Shown here piece after piece: positions 1-8,694 of a stretch of 64,000 bases of DNA (positions are counted from its first letter, which is position 1; each line of letters begins with the position of its first letter). Source of the DNA: Polynucleobacter necessarius (GTDB lineage Bacteria > Pseudomonadota > Gammaproteobacteria > Burkholderiales > Burkholderiaceae); the NCBI GenBank assembly GCA_900095165.1, contig LT606947.1, forward strand, positions 1,829,414 to 1,893,413, given 5' to 3'. The notes beneath the pieces were generated by a model, which saw nothing but the letters and a program-made list of their open reading frames with translations, was not told the DNA's origin and searched no databases. Position numbers and translations under genes: made by a program.

Positions 1-541
1 GCACCACAAACTCGATGTCGCGACCGCCTTCACGAGCGGGCCAACGAGCTAGTCCAGTATGTTGCAGGCCATCATCACTGATGATGACGTCCACGTTGGG
101 AGATTGCTTTAGCAAAGCTCGAATACTTTCTTGACGCTTTGGAAATACCCAAATCGGGAATTGGTTATGCGTACGCTTGGCAATGAGAACCGGTTCATCG
201 CCAACTAAGGCTGGATCAGAGTCACACATAACTTGCAATGGAGTAAGTTGTGAAGAAGAGCCATAACCTCTGCTGATGATTCCGGGATTCCAGCCTAACT
301 GCTGCAAACGTTCTGCCAGTGCAATCACGATTGGTGTCTTGCCAGTACCGCCCACACGAATATTGCCCACAATGATGACGGGAACAGGTGCTGGTTTCTG
401 TTTGATGAGGCCGGTATCTAGGATTAACTTGCGAGCACGTAGTAGCAATCCATAAAACCAAGAGAGTGGCCACAAGATCAAGCTAGTGGGACCACGTCTT
501 TCCCAGAACTTAGGTGCTTTACGGAAAAAAGAAAAGGACAT
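1..541 (-). CDS. lpxK: Tetraacyldisaccharide 4'-kinase (3' part cut by window edge)
   Basis: LpxK phosphorylates the 4' position of the lipid A disaccharide at the cytoplasmic face of the inner membrane. Reading the minus strand from an ATG at 541 gives 180 open codons that run off the window, about half of the usual 320-340 residues. An N-terminal hydrophobic stretch (about residues 20-35) precedes the P-loop [12 protein letters not shown] (59-70), the family form of Walker A, followed by SRGYG (90-94) and the DDGLQH motif (156-161). It lies 48 bases downstream of exbD in the same direction, the usual exbB-exbD-lpxK order of betaproteobacteria, where Trm112-like and kdsB genes normally follow (outside this window). 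The frame is intact as far as it goes. Confidence 0.95.
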   Translation of the reverse strand, partial: MSFSFFRKAPKFWERRGPTSLILWPLSWFYGLLLRARKLILDTGLIKQKPAPVPVIIVGNIRVGGTGKTPIVIALAERLQQLGWNPGIISRGYGSSSQLTPLQVMCDSDPALVGDEPVLIAKRTHNQFPIWVFPKRQESIRALLKQSPNVDVIISDDGLQHTGLARWPAREGGRDIEFVV

Positions 542-589
542 TAACAATAGATTTCTGAGTTCGTGTTTATATAGCTTCGAATGTGTAGT

Positions 590-1057
590 TTATTTCTTGG
601 TTTGGCTACTAAATACAATATTAGAGAGATTCGCATCTCGCGCAGCTTCGAGGGCGCTCATCACAGCTTGATGCGGTGCTCTAGCATCTGCATCAATGTT
701 GACTTGTAAATTGCTTGCGGACTCTTTCTTGCTATCTACTTGTCCGCTTAATTGCATCAATGCGTTGCTCAGTTGAGAACGATCAGTCACTTTACCGTTA
801 ATCGCAAAGCGACCATCGCGGCTAACGGCTATATGAATCTGCTTTACCTCTGCCTGATTCTCGCTGCCATTCGCAGTGGGTAATGTAATCGCGAGTTCTT
901 GATAGCGCGTGAAGGTGGTGGAAATCATTAAAAAGATCAACACCACTAACAACACATCAATAAATGGAATGAGGTTAATCTCAGGCTCTACTGATGCAGT
1001 TGTGCCTCCTAGAGAAAATCTTCTCTTTGCATGCGCATGTGTTTCTAGCCAACTCAT
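590..1057 (-). CDS. exbD: ExbD/TolR-family biopolymer transport protein
   Basis: This is the 155-residue ExbD/TolR partner of the proton-driven ExbB-ExbD motor that energises TonB-type or Tol-type outer-membrane functions. It has one N-terminal membrane segment (about residues 28-46, INLIPFIDVLLVVLIFLMIS) with the conserved membrane Asp at about residue 34. A periplasmic domain follows, containing the family-typical stretch around LPTANGSE. The start overlaps the stop of exbB by four bases (ATGA), so the pair is translationally coupled. In many betaproteobacteria this pair next to lpxK is annotated as exbD/tolR; sequence alone does not decide between TonB and Tol roles. Confidence 0.92.
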   Translation of the reverse strand: MSWLETHAHAKRRFSLGGTTASVEPEINLIPFIDVLLVVLIFLMISTTFTRYQELAITLPTANGSENQAEVKQIHIAVSRDGRFAINGKVTDRSQLSNALMQLSGQVDSKKESASNLQVNIDADARAPHQAVMSALEAARDANLSNIVFSSQTKK

Positions 1058-1701
1058 TTGGCGTTATCGGTTTGGTATAGTTTTTTAAAGATTTGGCGGG
1101 TGAACTCTTCGCATTCTCGTTGACGCTGATTTGCCATCGCACGTAAACCACGCCAAGCTGCTAATGCAGGAATCGCAATCAATAACCCAAAGGCCGTGTT
1201 GTACAAAGCAACTGAAATTCCGTGAGCCAACTGCTGAGGACTACCTGCTGCACCATTAATAGCACCTTGACTGCCGAAGATTTCAATCATGCCGACTACG
1301 GTGCCAAATAAACCGAGTAACGGCGCAATGGTGGCAATCGTAGCGAGTGCGCCAAGATAGCGATCTAATTTGAGCCAAGTGCTTTGAGCTGTTGCTTGGA
1401 GTTCCTCGAGCGCGCTCTCGGCGCTACTGCCGCTGAGCTTCTCTTTGAGAGTGCACGCTAATAATGGGCTCGCTGGTGAGAGTTGGGCTAATTCAGCAAC
1501 CTGCAAATCGCTCACTGAAGAACCCCTTTTAGGGCTAACCATCTGATTAGTTAGGATAAAAGCAGTTTCGAGGCAGTTTTTCGGGAAAATATGGATTTGC
1601 CGTAGGTACCAGCAGCGCTCTAGAGCGATCGCTAAGCCCAAAATAGAAATAATGAGGAGGGGCCAAATGGGCCAACCGGCGGATAGTAAGATGGAGTACA
1701 T
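1054..1701 (-). CDS. exbB: ExbB/TolQ/MotA-family proton channel protein
   Basis: The 215-residue protein has the three-membrane-segment layout of ExbB/TolQ: about residues 7-27, 118-142 and 160-182. The last two contain the family core (IAPLLGLFGTVVGMIEIF and the ALYNTAFGLLIAIP stretch) with the conserved small and polar residues that line the proton path. It is the first gene of a minus-strand exbB-exbD-lpxK run and overlaps exbD by four bases. The length fits ExbB. It is separated from the divergent xseA by a 313-base region that must hold both promoters. Confidence 0.92.
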   Translation of the reverse strand: MYSILLSAGWPIWPLLIISILGLAIALERCWYLRQIHIFPKNCLETAFILTNQMVSPKRGSSVSDLQVAELAQLSPASPLLACTLKEKLSGSSAESALEELQATAQSTWLKLDRYLGALATIATIAPLLGLFGTVVGMIEIFGSQGAINGAAGSPQQLAHGISVALYNTAFGLLIAIPALAAWRGLRAMANQRQRECEEFTRQIFKKLYQTDNAK

Positions 1702-2014
1702 AAGCTCAGTACTTTAGTTGAATTAAAACGCCTGTTTCAGAAAGCTTGCCTGTGGATAACTCTGTGCAAAACTTTTTTGGATTAGTGCTGTAAGTCCTTG
1801 ATTGATGGTTGGTGCATCAATAAATGGAAGAAAATTCAATTTCTGAGCCTGGTCAATATCTTTATAAATCAATAACTTATTCTCGCAGTGTTGGATTTAT
1901 GAGACGTTTTGGGTCAGTAATTACTTACTTATGAGGATTGAACCAAGTACATCTTGCCGTCTGTGGATATTTAATCCTCTGCAGGCCTGATGGATGGGGG
2001 ATTTAAGGTAAAAA
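1702..2014. other. Divergent intergenic region between exbB and xseA with DnaA-box-like sites
   Basis: No convincing gene is seen. The stretch lies between divergently transcribed exbB and xseA and should contain both promoters. It holds TGTGGATAA at 1751-1759, the exact reverse complement of the DnaA-box consensus TTATCCACA, and a one-mismatch copy, TGTGGATAT, at 1972-1980. No AT-rich 13-mers or dnaA gene accompany them, so an origin is not supported. The xseA leader has only a weak GGGGG purine stretch upstream of its ATG. Confidence 0.35.
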
Positions 2015-3238
2015 ATGTCGGAAATGCAAGAAAAATCAAGGGAAATTCTGAGTGTTGGCGATCTAAACCGCGCCATTGCTGCTTCTTTGGAGGAACGTTT
2101 TGATGCGGTCTGGGTAAGCGGGGAGATTTCCAACTTCAAGGCTTATGACAGCGGACACTGGTATTTTTCATTAAAGGATGAAGAAGGCCAAATACGTTGT
2201 GTGATGTTCCGAGGGCGTAATGGCCAGGTCGGATTTATGCCGCAATCTGGCGACTTGGTTGAGGTGAGCGCCAATCTGGGCATGTACGTGTCCCGCGGAG
2301 ATATCCAACTCACCATCCAAACACTGCGCCGCGCAGGAATGGGTGGCTTATATGAAGCATTCTTAAAACTCAAAGCCAAACTCGCCAAGAAAGGATTGTT
2401 TGATGATGATCGTAAACGTGAGATTCCAACGCATCCTAGATCGATTGGCATCATCACATCACCGCAAGCAGCCGCGTTAAAAGACGTCTTAAGTACGCTA
2501 GCAAGAAGAGCGCCGCATATTCCGGTTGTGATTTACCCAGCTCTAGTGCAAGGACCGGATGCTCCTTCCGGAATTATTTCTGCTCTCAAAGCGGCTGAAA
2601 AAGAAAATGCAGTCGATGTCATTTTGCTAGTACGTGGCGGCGGCAGCATTGAAGACCTTTGGGCATTCAATGATGAGCAGTTGGCTTACGCCATTGCGCA
2701 ATCACCAATACCGGTAGTCAGTGGCGTTGGACATGAAACCGATTTCACGATTGCTGACTTTGTGTCTGATTTGCGTGCGCCAACACCTACTGGCGCTGCA
2801 GAATTAGCTGCGCCACGCAGAGATCAAATGCTGCAAGAGTTAGACGCCATCATGCAAGCTTTGTTACAGCGCATTAACCAACGCGTAGAGCGTGAAGCGC
2901 AAACCTTAGATCAACTAGCACTAAGATTAAGTCATGCGCTACCTAATCCAGATCGAATGCGTGAGCAAATACAAGGATGGCAACAACGCTTACATCAAGC
3001 TTGGTTAGTACGCATGGAAAGTTGGAAGCGCAATCAAACACACTATCAGTCTCAACTGGAGATGCTGAATCCACAGAGAACCCTTGAGCGTGGCTATGCT
3101 GTGATATTGAGTAAAGAGAAAGATCAACTGCATGCTGTGCGTGATCCAAAGGAGCTTGCGACAAATTCGGAGTATTTGCTTCGTTTAGCTGATGGCGAGG
3201 CTAAAGTGCAATTCGCTAAATTGGGAATTGAGCCGTAA
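2015..3238 (+). CDS. xseA: Exodeoxyribonuclease VII large subunit
   Basis: XseA is the catalytic large subunit of exonuclease VII, which degrades single-stranded DNA into oligonucleotides together with the XseB small subunit in the cytoplasm. At 407 residues it is slightly shorter than the E. coli protein (456). An N-terminal OB fold (about residues 10-105, with VWVSGEISNFK and GHWYFSLKDE) is followed by the catalytic domain, with RGGGSIEDLWAFNDE near residue 209 and GHETDFTIADFVSD near 242. The C-terminal part is coiled coil and ends with the typical LERGYAVI motif. xseB is not in the window. The reading frame is clean. Confidence 0.95.
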   Translation: MSEMQEKSREILSVGDLNRAIAASLEERFDAVWVSGEISNFKAYDSGHWYFSLKDEEGQIRCVMFRGRNGQVGFMPQSGDLVEVSANLGMYVSRGDIQLTIQTLRRAGMGGLYEAFLKLKAKLAKKGLFDDDRKREIPTHPRSIGIITSPQAAALKDVLSTLARRAPHIPVVIYPALVQGPDAPSGIISALKAAEKENAVDVILLVRGGGSIEDLWAFNDEQLAYAIAQSPIPVVSGVGHETDFTIADFVSDLRAPTPTGAAELAAPRRDQMLQELDAIMQALLQRINQRVEREAQTLDQLALRLSHALPNPDRMREQIQGWQQRLHQAWLVRMESWKRNQTHYQSQLEMLNPQRTLERGYAVILSKEKDQLHAVRDPKELATNSEYLLRLADGEAKVQFAKLGIEP

Positions 3239-3246
3239 ATTGAAAA

Positions 3247-3271
3247 ATACAGCTCATATATTGAGCTGTAT
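3247..3271. promoter_or_regulatory. Ten-base inverted repeat upstream of the broken Fic gene
   Basis: ATACAGCTCA (3247-3256) and TGAGCTGTAT (3262-3271) form a perfect 10-base-pair inverted repeat with a five-base spacer, starting 8 bases after the xseA stop. No T-run follows, so a classic terminator is doubtful. A related half-site, CACGGCTCAT, ends at the Fic start codon (3281-3290). This would fit an operator for the Fic gene, whose C-terminal part looks like a winged-helix DNA-binding domain. Both roles are inferred. Confidence 0.4.
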
Positions 3272-3288
3272 ATGGTAAAACACGGCTC

Positions 3289-4495
3289 ATGAAAGCGAAA
3301 ATCTCTCCAAAGTCCATTAAACAGCCTGTATGGCAGTTGGCTGGCTGGCAAAATTTTCGCGCCAGTAATTATTCTGCGGTAAGCGAGGCATTAATGTCCG
3401 CAAGAAAAAACAGGGCGAAGTTATTGGGCAAGCCAATGCAATTGGCTTAAAGGGCGCGCGAGAATTAATTCAAGATAGGTATATACAAGAGGTTTTTGCA
3501 ACCGCTGCGATTGAAGGTGAAAAGCTTAATCTTGATTCTGTGAGGTCTTCAGTCCTTCGCAGAATCGGGTCTCCACTAGTGGGCGATGTTTCATTGCCAA
3601 ATCAAAAGGTGGATGGTTTAGTGAATATATTGCAAGATGCTTTAGGGCGGCATGAAGAAAGACTTAGTAAACAAAAATTATATGAATGGCACCGTGCGCT
3701 ATTTCCTATTAGACCGGTGGGAAGGTCGCATATCAAGGTTGGTGGTTTTCGTGTGCACGAAGACTCAATGCAAATTATTAGCGGCCGGCCCGGTAAAGAA
3801 GTAATTCATTTTATTGCGCCCCCTTCTGACAGGGTGAATCATGAGGTAACAATATTTCTTGACTGGTTTAATGGGACTCAACCATATAAACAAATTAAGA
3901 ATGATTCAAAAAATCAATTTAGTTATCTTGACGGTCTCCAGCGTGCCGCTATAGCGTATTTATGGTTTGAAACAATTTATCCTTTTGAGGGATGGTAATG
4001 GACGGCTGGGTAGGGCAATCGTTGAGCTTGCGATGGCTCAAGATGCACAATCAGAAAAAACTTTATAGCATCTCAGAGCAAATAATGGTAAGACGTTCTG
4101 ATTACTATGATGCATTAAATGCGGCACAGTATGGGGATCTTGAAATATCTGATTGGATTATTTGGTTTGCAAATGCGTGTGAACATGCTTGCGAGGCTTC
4201 ATGCTCATTAATGATGAATGCGATTGAGAAATCCAATTTCTGGAATCAGTATTCTCACGTAGCGATGAACGAGAGAAAAAAGAAAGTGATTCAGAGATTG
4301 CTGGATGACGGTGACGGTGGATTTTTAGGCGGTCTAAATGCAGAAAAATATATGAAGCTTACACACGTCTCTAAGGCTACCGCAACAAGAGATTTATCGG
4401 ATCTTCTCGCGTCGGGGATGTTGTTTTCAATTGGCCAAGGAAAGGCAGCGCGCTACCTTATCAATATTGATGGTTGGAATCATGGCATTCGGTGA
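3289..4495 (+). pseudogene. Fic-family protein with DUF4172-type N-terminus, three frameshifts
   Basis: Fic proteins usually transfer AMP to target proteins. Three frames must be joined to read this one. It begins at ATG 3289 with a DUF4172-like start (VWQLAGWQNFRASNY). It continues through the helical middle (AAIEGEKLNLDSVRSS) and the catalytic motif PFEDGNGRLGR, where the usual first His is Tyr (IYPFE), and ends in a C-terminal winged-helix-like region (LTHVSKATATRDLSDLL). The breaks are one A missing in the run at 3405-3410, one G too many at 3989-3991 and one A too many at 4055-4060. With all three the product would be truncated before the active site. It is either a real pseudogene or sequence error in runs of one base. 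The Tyr in place of the motif His suggests lost activity even in the repaired frame. Confidence 0.8.
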
Positions 4496-4534
4496 TTAAA
4501 GCCGGGTGATAACCAAAGCACTGCAGAGAATTAG

Positions 4535-5572
4535 TTAAAAAATATTAGGCTCAATCTGTAAAGTCACGCCAAACTTATCGTGCACTTTATCTCGAATGCA
4601 TTTAGCCAGACCAAGAATGTCTTCAGCAGTGCCACCGCCATGGTTGACAAGTACTAGGGCTTGGTTTTCATAAACACCAACAGCGCCCATGCGCTGACCT
4701 TTAAAACCGCATTGATCAATGAGCCAGCCAGCAGCGAGTTTGCGCTTGCCTGGTAAGTCTGCATAAGAAACTAAATTTGCGTAAGTTTTCAGAAGCGTTT
4801 CGTATTGCTCATTCGGAACTACTGGGTTCTGAAAGAAACTACCTGCATTGCCAATTATCTTTGGATCTGGAAGTTTGTGAGTACGAATCTTGCATACCGC
4901 CAGGAAGATCTCTTCCGGGCTGGGGCTAGCATTGGCTGGAAATTGCTTAGCAAGATCGGCGTAATGCATGCGAGTCTGCCAAGCTTTAGGCAATTTAAAA
5001 ACGACCTTTGTCACGATAAAGCGGCTGGGATTTTGCTTGAAGTAGCTATCGCGATAGGCAAAGCGGCATGCTTCTTTTGGAAGAGTGACAAAGGCATGCT
5101 CTTTGACATCAAAGGCTTCGATACGATCTATGTACTCGCCAATCTCAACACCATATGCGCCGATGTTTTGTATGGGTGCGGCACCAACCGTTCCAGGTAT
5201 TAAGGCAAGATTCTCAAAGCCGGGCATGTCATTTTCTAAAGTCCACGCAACTAGTTCATGCCAAACCACTCCTGCACCGACTGACAGAAACGTAGCTTCT
5301 TTATCGCTGGAGAGGATTTCTTGACCCGGAATGTCAATCAAGAGGGTGGCGCCAGGTAGTGCGCTTGGCAAAATGACATTACTACCGCCGCCTAATATTC
5401 TCCAGGGCAGCTTTTGCTGCGCAATCTCAGACATCACTGCCGGAATCTGCTCCGGAGAGTCAATTTCATAGGCGAGCTCGGCTATGGCATCAAAGCCAAA
5501 GGTGTTGCGGTGCTTGAGCCATAAATTAGGAGTCAATTTTGCGGGGTTGGACGCATTTGGGGCGCGAGTCAT
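4535..5572 (-). CDS. murB: UDP-N-acetylmuramate dehydrogenase
   Basis: MurB reduces UDP-GlcNAc-enolpyruvate to UDP-MurNAc with NADPH and FAD, an essential cytoplasmic step of peptidoglycan synthesis. The 345-residue protein has the FAD-binding motif ILGGGSNVIL (about residues 59-68) and the segment ENLALIPGTVGAAPIQNIGAYGVE split over residues 118-141. It also has GNAGSFFQNP near residue 241 with the catalytic Ser, and the C-terminal GAVGVYENQALVLVNHG. The length and the layout match the longer MurB type. It is convergent with the broken Fic gene and divergent from yajQ. The frame is intact. Confidence 0.96.
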   Translation of the reverse strand: MTRAPNASNPAKLTPNLWLKHRNTFGFDAIAELAYEIDSPEQIPAVMSEIAQQKLPWRILGGGSNVILPSALPGATLLIDIPGQEILSSDKEATFLSVGAGVVWHELVAWTLENDMPGFENLALIPGTVGAAPIQNIGAYGVEIGEYIDRIEAFDVKEHAFVTLPKEACRFAYRDSYFKQNPSRFIVTKVVFKLPKAWQTRMHYADLAKQFPANASPSPEEIFLAVCKIRTHKLPDPKIIGNAGSFFQNPVVPNEQYETLLKTYANLVSYADLPGKRKLAAGWLIDQCGFKGQRMGAVGVYENQALVLVNHGGGTAEDILGLAKCIRDKVHDKFGVTLQIEPNIF

Positions 5573-5704
5573 GCCACAATCTTATTCGTAAACGAGTTTA
5601 GGGAAGATTTTTTGTGCGTAAGACAAAAAATGTTGGTCATAAGCTCTAGAAATTCGCAAAAATAGAGCTTAAACCGAATAAGCAAGATTATTTAAGGAGT
5701 AGAG

Positions 5705-6190
5705 ATGCCATCATTTGACGTTGTTTGTGAGCCGGACATGGTTGAGCTCAAGAATGCGATTGAGCAATCGAATAAAGAAATCAGCAATCGTTTCGACTTT
5801 AAGGGTTCTGATAGCCGCGTAGAGCAAAAAGACGAAGCCTTGATTTTGTTTGGCGATGACGACTTTAAGTTAGGTCAAGTGCGCGATGTGCTCGTTGGCA
5901 AAATGGCCAAACGGAACGTGGATGTGCGTTATCTCAAAGATGACAAAACTGAAACGATCGGTGGTGATAAACGCAAGCAAACAATGAAGATTCAAAAGGG
6001 TATTACTTCCGAGTTAGCAAAAAAAGTAGTGCGCATTATTAAAGACAGCAAGCTCAAAGTACAAGCAAGCATTCAAGGCGATGCAGTGCGTGTTACTGGC
6101 GCTAAACGTGATGACTTACAAGAAACCATGGCCCTGCTCAAAAAAGAAGTAGCCGAAGCGCCATTGGGCTTTAATAATTTCCGTGACTAA
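5705..6190 (+). CDS. yajQ: YajQ-family nucleotide-binding protein
   Basis: This is a 161-residue YajQ/UPF0234 protein beginning [20 protein letters not shown], with the typical [11 protein letters not shown] stretch and the C-terminal [10 protein letters not shown] ending. Family members bind nucleotides, and some act as cyclic-di-GMP effectors (shown in Xanthomonas); the role here is unknown. A strong Shine-Dalgarno, AAGGAG at 5693-5698, lies seven bases before the ATG and fixes the start. It overlaps xerD by eight bases, so the two are probably cotranscribed. Confidence 0.95.
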   Translation: MPSFDVVCEPDMVELKNAIEQSNKEISNRFDFKGSDSRVEQKDEALILFGDDDFKLGQVRDVLVGKMAKRNVDVRYLKDDKTETIGGDKRKQTMKIQKGITSELAKKVVRIIKDSKLKVQASIQGDAVRVTGAKRDDLQETMALLKKEVAEAPLGFNNFRD

Positions 6191-7106
6191 TGTTGCGCCA
6201 GCCATAGCTCCAGCAAGCCAAGAAGCCATAGAGCGCTTCTGCGATGCTTGCTGGCTAGAAGACGGCCTTGCTCAAAACAGTCTTGCGGCATACCGTAGAG
6301 ACTTATTACTATTAGCGCAGTGGCTTTATAAGGAGTCTGGTGACGATCTTTATGGCGTTACTGAAAAAGATCTCACTGCGTATATTGCCTATCGCAGAGC
6401 CGATAAAGCTACTACTGCTAATCGACGCTTAACGGTTTTCAAGCGCTTCTACCGTCATGCCTTACGCATCAATTTAGTGAAAAGCGATCCTTGTATGGGA
6501 TTGCGTGCCGCTAAGCAAGTGCTACGCTTTCCAAAGACGTTGAGCGAAGATCAAGTCACTTCACTTTTGCATGCTCCGGATATCGAAACGCCATTGGGAT
6601 TGCGTGATCGCACCATGCTCGAGCTCATGTATGCCAGTGGTTTGCGCGTATCAGAAATCGTTTCTTTAAAAGCAGTAGCCCTTGGATTAAATGAAGGCGT
6701 AGTAAGAGTGGTGAATGGCAAAGGCGGTAAAGAGCGATTAGTGCCTTTTGGTGGTGAAGCAGGGCAGTGGCTCAGAAAGTATTTGACCGAAGCGCGTACC
6801 CCATTACTAGAGGGCAAAACATCAGATGCTGTTTTTGTCGGCCGTCATACGGGTACTGGTTTAACCCGACAGGCTTTTTGGGTGCTGATTAAGCGCTACG
6901 CTACAGTGGCTAATATTTCGGTTGCTCTTTCACCGCATACCTTGCGTCATGCTTTTGCCACCCATTTGCTAAACCATGGAGCTGATTTGAGGGTAGTGCA
7001 GCTCCTTTTGGGGCATGCCGATATCTCTACTACCCAGATCTACACCCATGTGGCTAGAGAAAGGCTCAAATCAATTCATCAGCAGCATCATCCGCGTGGT
7101 TCTTAA
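6183..7106 (+). CDS. xerD: Site-specific tyrosine recombinase XerD
   Basis: XerD acts with XerC at the dif site to resolve chromosome dimers at division. The 307-residue protein has an N-terminal SAM-like DNA-binding domain (about 13-100) and the C-terminal catalytic domain. The full residue set is visible: Arg155 (SGLRVSE), Lys180 ([11 protein letters not shown]), His252 and Arg255 ([14 protein letters not shown]), His278 (LGHADIS) and the nucleophile Tyr287 (TTQIYTHV). The start is GTG at 6183, inside the end of yajQ. XerD is preferred over XerC from the LADNSL-like start region ([13 protein letters not shown]) and the C-terminal tail. It is a housekeeping gene rather than a phage integrase, given the context. 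Confidence 0.92.
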   Translation: MTNVAPAIAPASQEAIERFCDACWLEDGLAQNSLAAYRRDLLLLAQWLYKESGDDLYGVTEKDLTAYIAYRRADKATTANRRLTVFKRFYRHALRINLVKSDPCMGLRAAKQVLRFPKTLSEDQVTSLLHAPDIETPLGLRDRTMLELMYASGLRVSEIVSLKAVALGLNEGVVRVVNGKGGKERLVPFGGEAGQWLRKYLTEARTPLLEGKTSDAVFVGRHTGTGLTRQAFWVLIKRYATVANISVALSPHTLRHAFATHLLNHGADLRVVQLLLGHADISTTQIYTHVARERLKSIHQQHHPRGS

Positions 7107-7110
7107 AAGT

Positions 7111-7128
7111 ATGGGCTGAGCAGCCCAT
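7111..7128. terminator. Hairpin between convergent xerD and Fic genes
   Basis: ATGGGCTG and CAGCCCAT are separated by two bases and form a compact GC-rich hairpin four bases after the xerD stop. It lies in the 63-base gap between two convergent genes, where a two-way terminator is expected. No long T-run follows on either strand, so the call is tentative. Confidence 0.45.
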
Positions 7129-7169
7129 GGATCGCAAAGCTCCACACCAAGGCAATATGGGTTTCTAGT

Positions 7170-7760
7170 CTATTGCCTAGCAAATAGCATTAAAGGCGCG
7201 ATATCGCCTTTATCTGCTGCGCGTAGAGCTGATAAATAGTTTTGGCGTGTAGCGCCTGGGGTGGTGATTGAAGTATTGCTACCCCAAGAAAATCTCTTAC
7301 TCCCAAGACTGACAATCAAGGCATCAGCTATCAAGCGCGCATGACGACCATTGCCATTAGGAAATGCATGAATCAACACTAGCTGATGGTGAAAGCGCGC
7401 AACAATCTCATCAATGGACATTGTTTCATTTTTAATCTGATAAGCAGTGTTGTCTAAAAGATTCTTGATAGCAACGGCAATCTGAGTCCAATCAATACCT
7501 ATACTCTTGGCGCTTCTTCTGAATGTGCCAGCCCACTGCCATGTTTGATTAAACATGCGGCTATGCAATTCACGCACCAATCCCTCATTCAAGCCTTGAA
7601 TGATCTTTTGACGAGCAATCCAATCTGCACCTTCGACAATATTCATTTCCTCCCAAGCGTTTAAATCGGCCTGAGTGCTAATGTGTTTGGGTATGAGACC
7701 AAGAGCTTCATCCGGATCAATTGGAGTGGCTCCTGGCACATATTCAAACTGCATCACCAT
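7170..7760 (-). CDS. Mobile mystery protein B (Fic-domain toxin-like protein)
   Basis: This is a 196-residue Fic-fold protein with a complete active-site motif HAFPNGNGRHAR at residues 131-142, the loop that carries the catalytic His and binds ATP phosphates in AMP-transferring Fic enzymes. No inhibitory (S/T)xxxE(G/N) helix is obvious in this protein. Its order and overlap with an upstream HTH gene match the 'mobile mystery protein A/B' pair, a family named for its patchy spread. A toxin-like role, held in check by the partner, is inferred. It overlaps the stop of the HTH gene by seven bases, and the start could be ATG at 7760 or the nearby internal ATG. It lies between the housekeeping genes xerD and plsY, which suggests insertion by transfer. 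Confidence 0.85.
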   Translation of the reverse strand: MVMQFEYVPGATPIDPDEALGLIPKHISTQADLNAWEEMNIVEGADWIARQKIIQGLNEGLVRELHSRMFNQTWQWAGTFRRSAKSIGIDWTQIAVAIKNLLDNTAYQIKNETMSIDEIVARFHHQLVLIHAFPNGNGRHARLIADALIVSLGSKRFSWGSNTSITTPGATRQNYLSALRAADKGDIAPLMLFARQ

Positions 7761-8212
7761 AGATTCCTTCTGGGGCCGTCCAGAATCTCCTTTGCCAGTA
7801 GTTGCAGTTGCTTTTCACTAGCGGACTTGTCTACCGACTGATCCTCAAGACTCATGGAATGAGAAATAGGGCGTAGCCTTTCATGCGCAACTAAAGTAGC
7901 GCGATCCTCCAAGATTTCCTCTAATGATTTGCGTGGCACTAGGTTGTATTGCAATTCGCAATCTAAGGCGCTCGCCAGTTTGCGTAGACTAGCTAAAGTG
8001 ATCTTTTCATCAGCTTCCGCTTTTTCGAGCTTGGCAACACTGGCGGGTGTAATACCCAGCTTGTGAGCCAATGCAGAGGCTGACATACCCAAGGATTCGC
8101 GAATAGCCTTAACCCAGCCACTACTTGGACGGGTTGGAGGGCGAATTTCCCTCAGTCTAGCAAGGGTTAATTCCATTTGATGGAGTTGTAATTCAGCAAA
8201 TTTCTTGTTCAT
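7754..8212 (-). CDS. Mobile mystery protein A (HTH regulator paired with Fic protein)
   Basis: This is a 152-residue protein with an Xre-type helix-turn-helix at about residues 34-87 (SALAHKLGITPASVAKLEKAE) and a charged N-terminal helix. This layout is that of mobile mystery protein A, the partner of the downstream Fic protein. It probably represses its own operon: four matching palindromes, exactly 33 bases apart, begin five bases upstream of its start codon, and the first covers the ribosome-binding site. The antitoxin role is inferred from the pairing and operator layout. Confidence 0.85.
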   Translation of the reverse strand: MNKKFAELQLHQMELTLARLREIRPPTRPSSGWVKAIRESLGMSASALAHKLGITPASVAKLEKAEADEKITLASLRKLASALDCELQYNLVPRKSLEEILEDRATLVAHERLRPISHSMSLEDQSVDKSASEKQLQLLAKEILDGPRRNLW

Positions 8213-8216
8213 ATTG

Positions 8217-8328
8217 ATACCTATAGGTATTAATTAATATATTTTATTATAGCCTATAGGTATAAATTAATACAATTATTTGATGCTTATAGGCATTAAA
8301 TTTTTGCCAGGTGAAGGGCTTATAGGTT
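8217..8328. promoter_or_regulatory. Four operators at exact 33-base spacing upstream of the HTH/Fic operon
   Basis: Four copies of a palindrome around TATAGG are seen: ATACCTATAGGTAT (8217-8230, perfect), ATAGCCTATAGGTAT (8249-8263), ATGCTTATAGGCAT (8283-8296) and GGGCTTATAGGTTT (about 8316-8329). The centres of their TATA cores are at 8223.5, 8256.5, 8289.5 and 8322.5, a constant 33 bases or about three helical turns. The first lies between the start codon of the HTH gene and its promoter and overlaps the Shine-Dalgarno region. The array is best read as a cooperative operator for the HTH protein. The outermost copy is the weakest match. Confidence 0.75.
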
Positions 8329-8329
8329 T

Positions 8330-8694
8330 TGTGGCCATGCGATTCTTTTAATTCAAAGGAAACGAGCTTTGCTTTAAAAGTTAAAAGAGAGAATTATTTA
8401 AGCGGTTTCATTTAAGTAAGGCAACGTATATGTGATTTGAGTCTTTAGCCCGTTGAACCCCTTTGCGCCCTTTATCTAATGCATTCAACTCAACTGAACT
8501 GAGCTCGAATTAAAGGCAAGTGCTTAGTCTGTAAGGTATGCAAAGAATGGTGGCGGTCATTTCTACGCTGATTGCCTATGCCCCGAACAAGAGATTGGAT
8601 TGTTTGCATGAGGGCCCTAGTATGAGCAAAATCGCTGGCGCAGCTTTAAGCAATTAGCGATTAATAGGGATCAATAAGTGTTTAAGATAGCGGC
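8330..8694. other. Non-coding stretch before plsY
   Basis: About 365 bases between the operator array and plsY hold no convincing gene. A short region at 8516-8640 can be read with cysteine-rich pieces (GKCLVCKVCKEWW) but is broken by stops in each frame, so it may be a gene remnant left by the insertion of the HTH/Fic pair. The plsY promoter must lie here, but no strong match to a consensus was found. Confidence 0.3.

Noticed and set aside
486..671. Open frame of 61 codons on the plus strand
   Set aside because: It lies opposite lpxK and exbD coding sequence and has no family or ribosome-binding site.
6183..7106. Phage integrase marking an integrated element
   Set aside because: The recombinase fits XerD in length and motifs and sits with yajQ; no tRNA, attachment repeats or phage genes are seen nearby.
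7170..8330. HipA/HipB-type toxin pair
   Set aside because: The downstream protein has a Fic HxFxxGNGRxxR motif and no kinase motifs.
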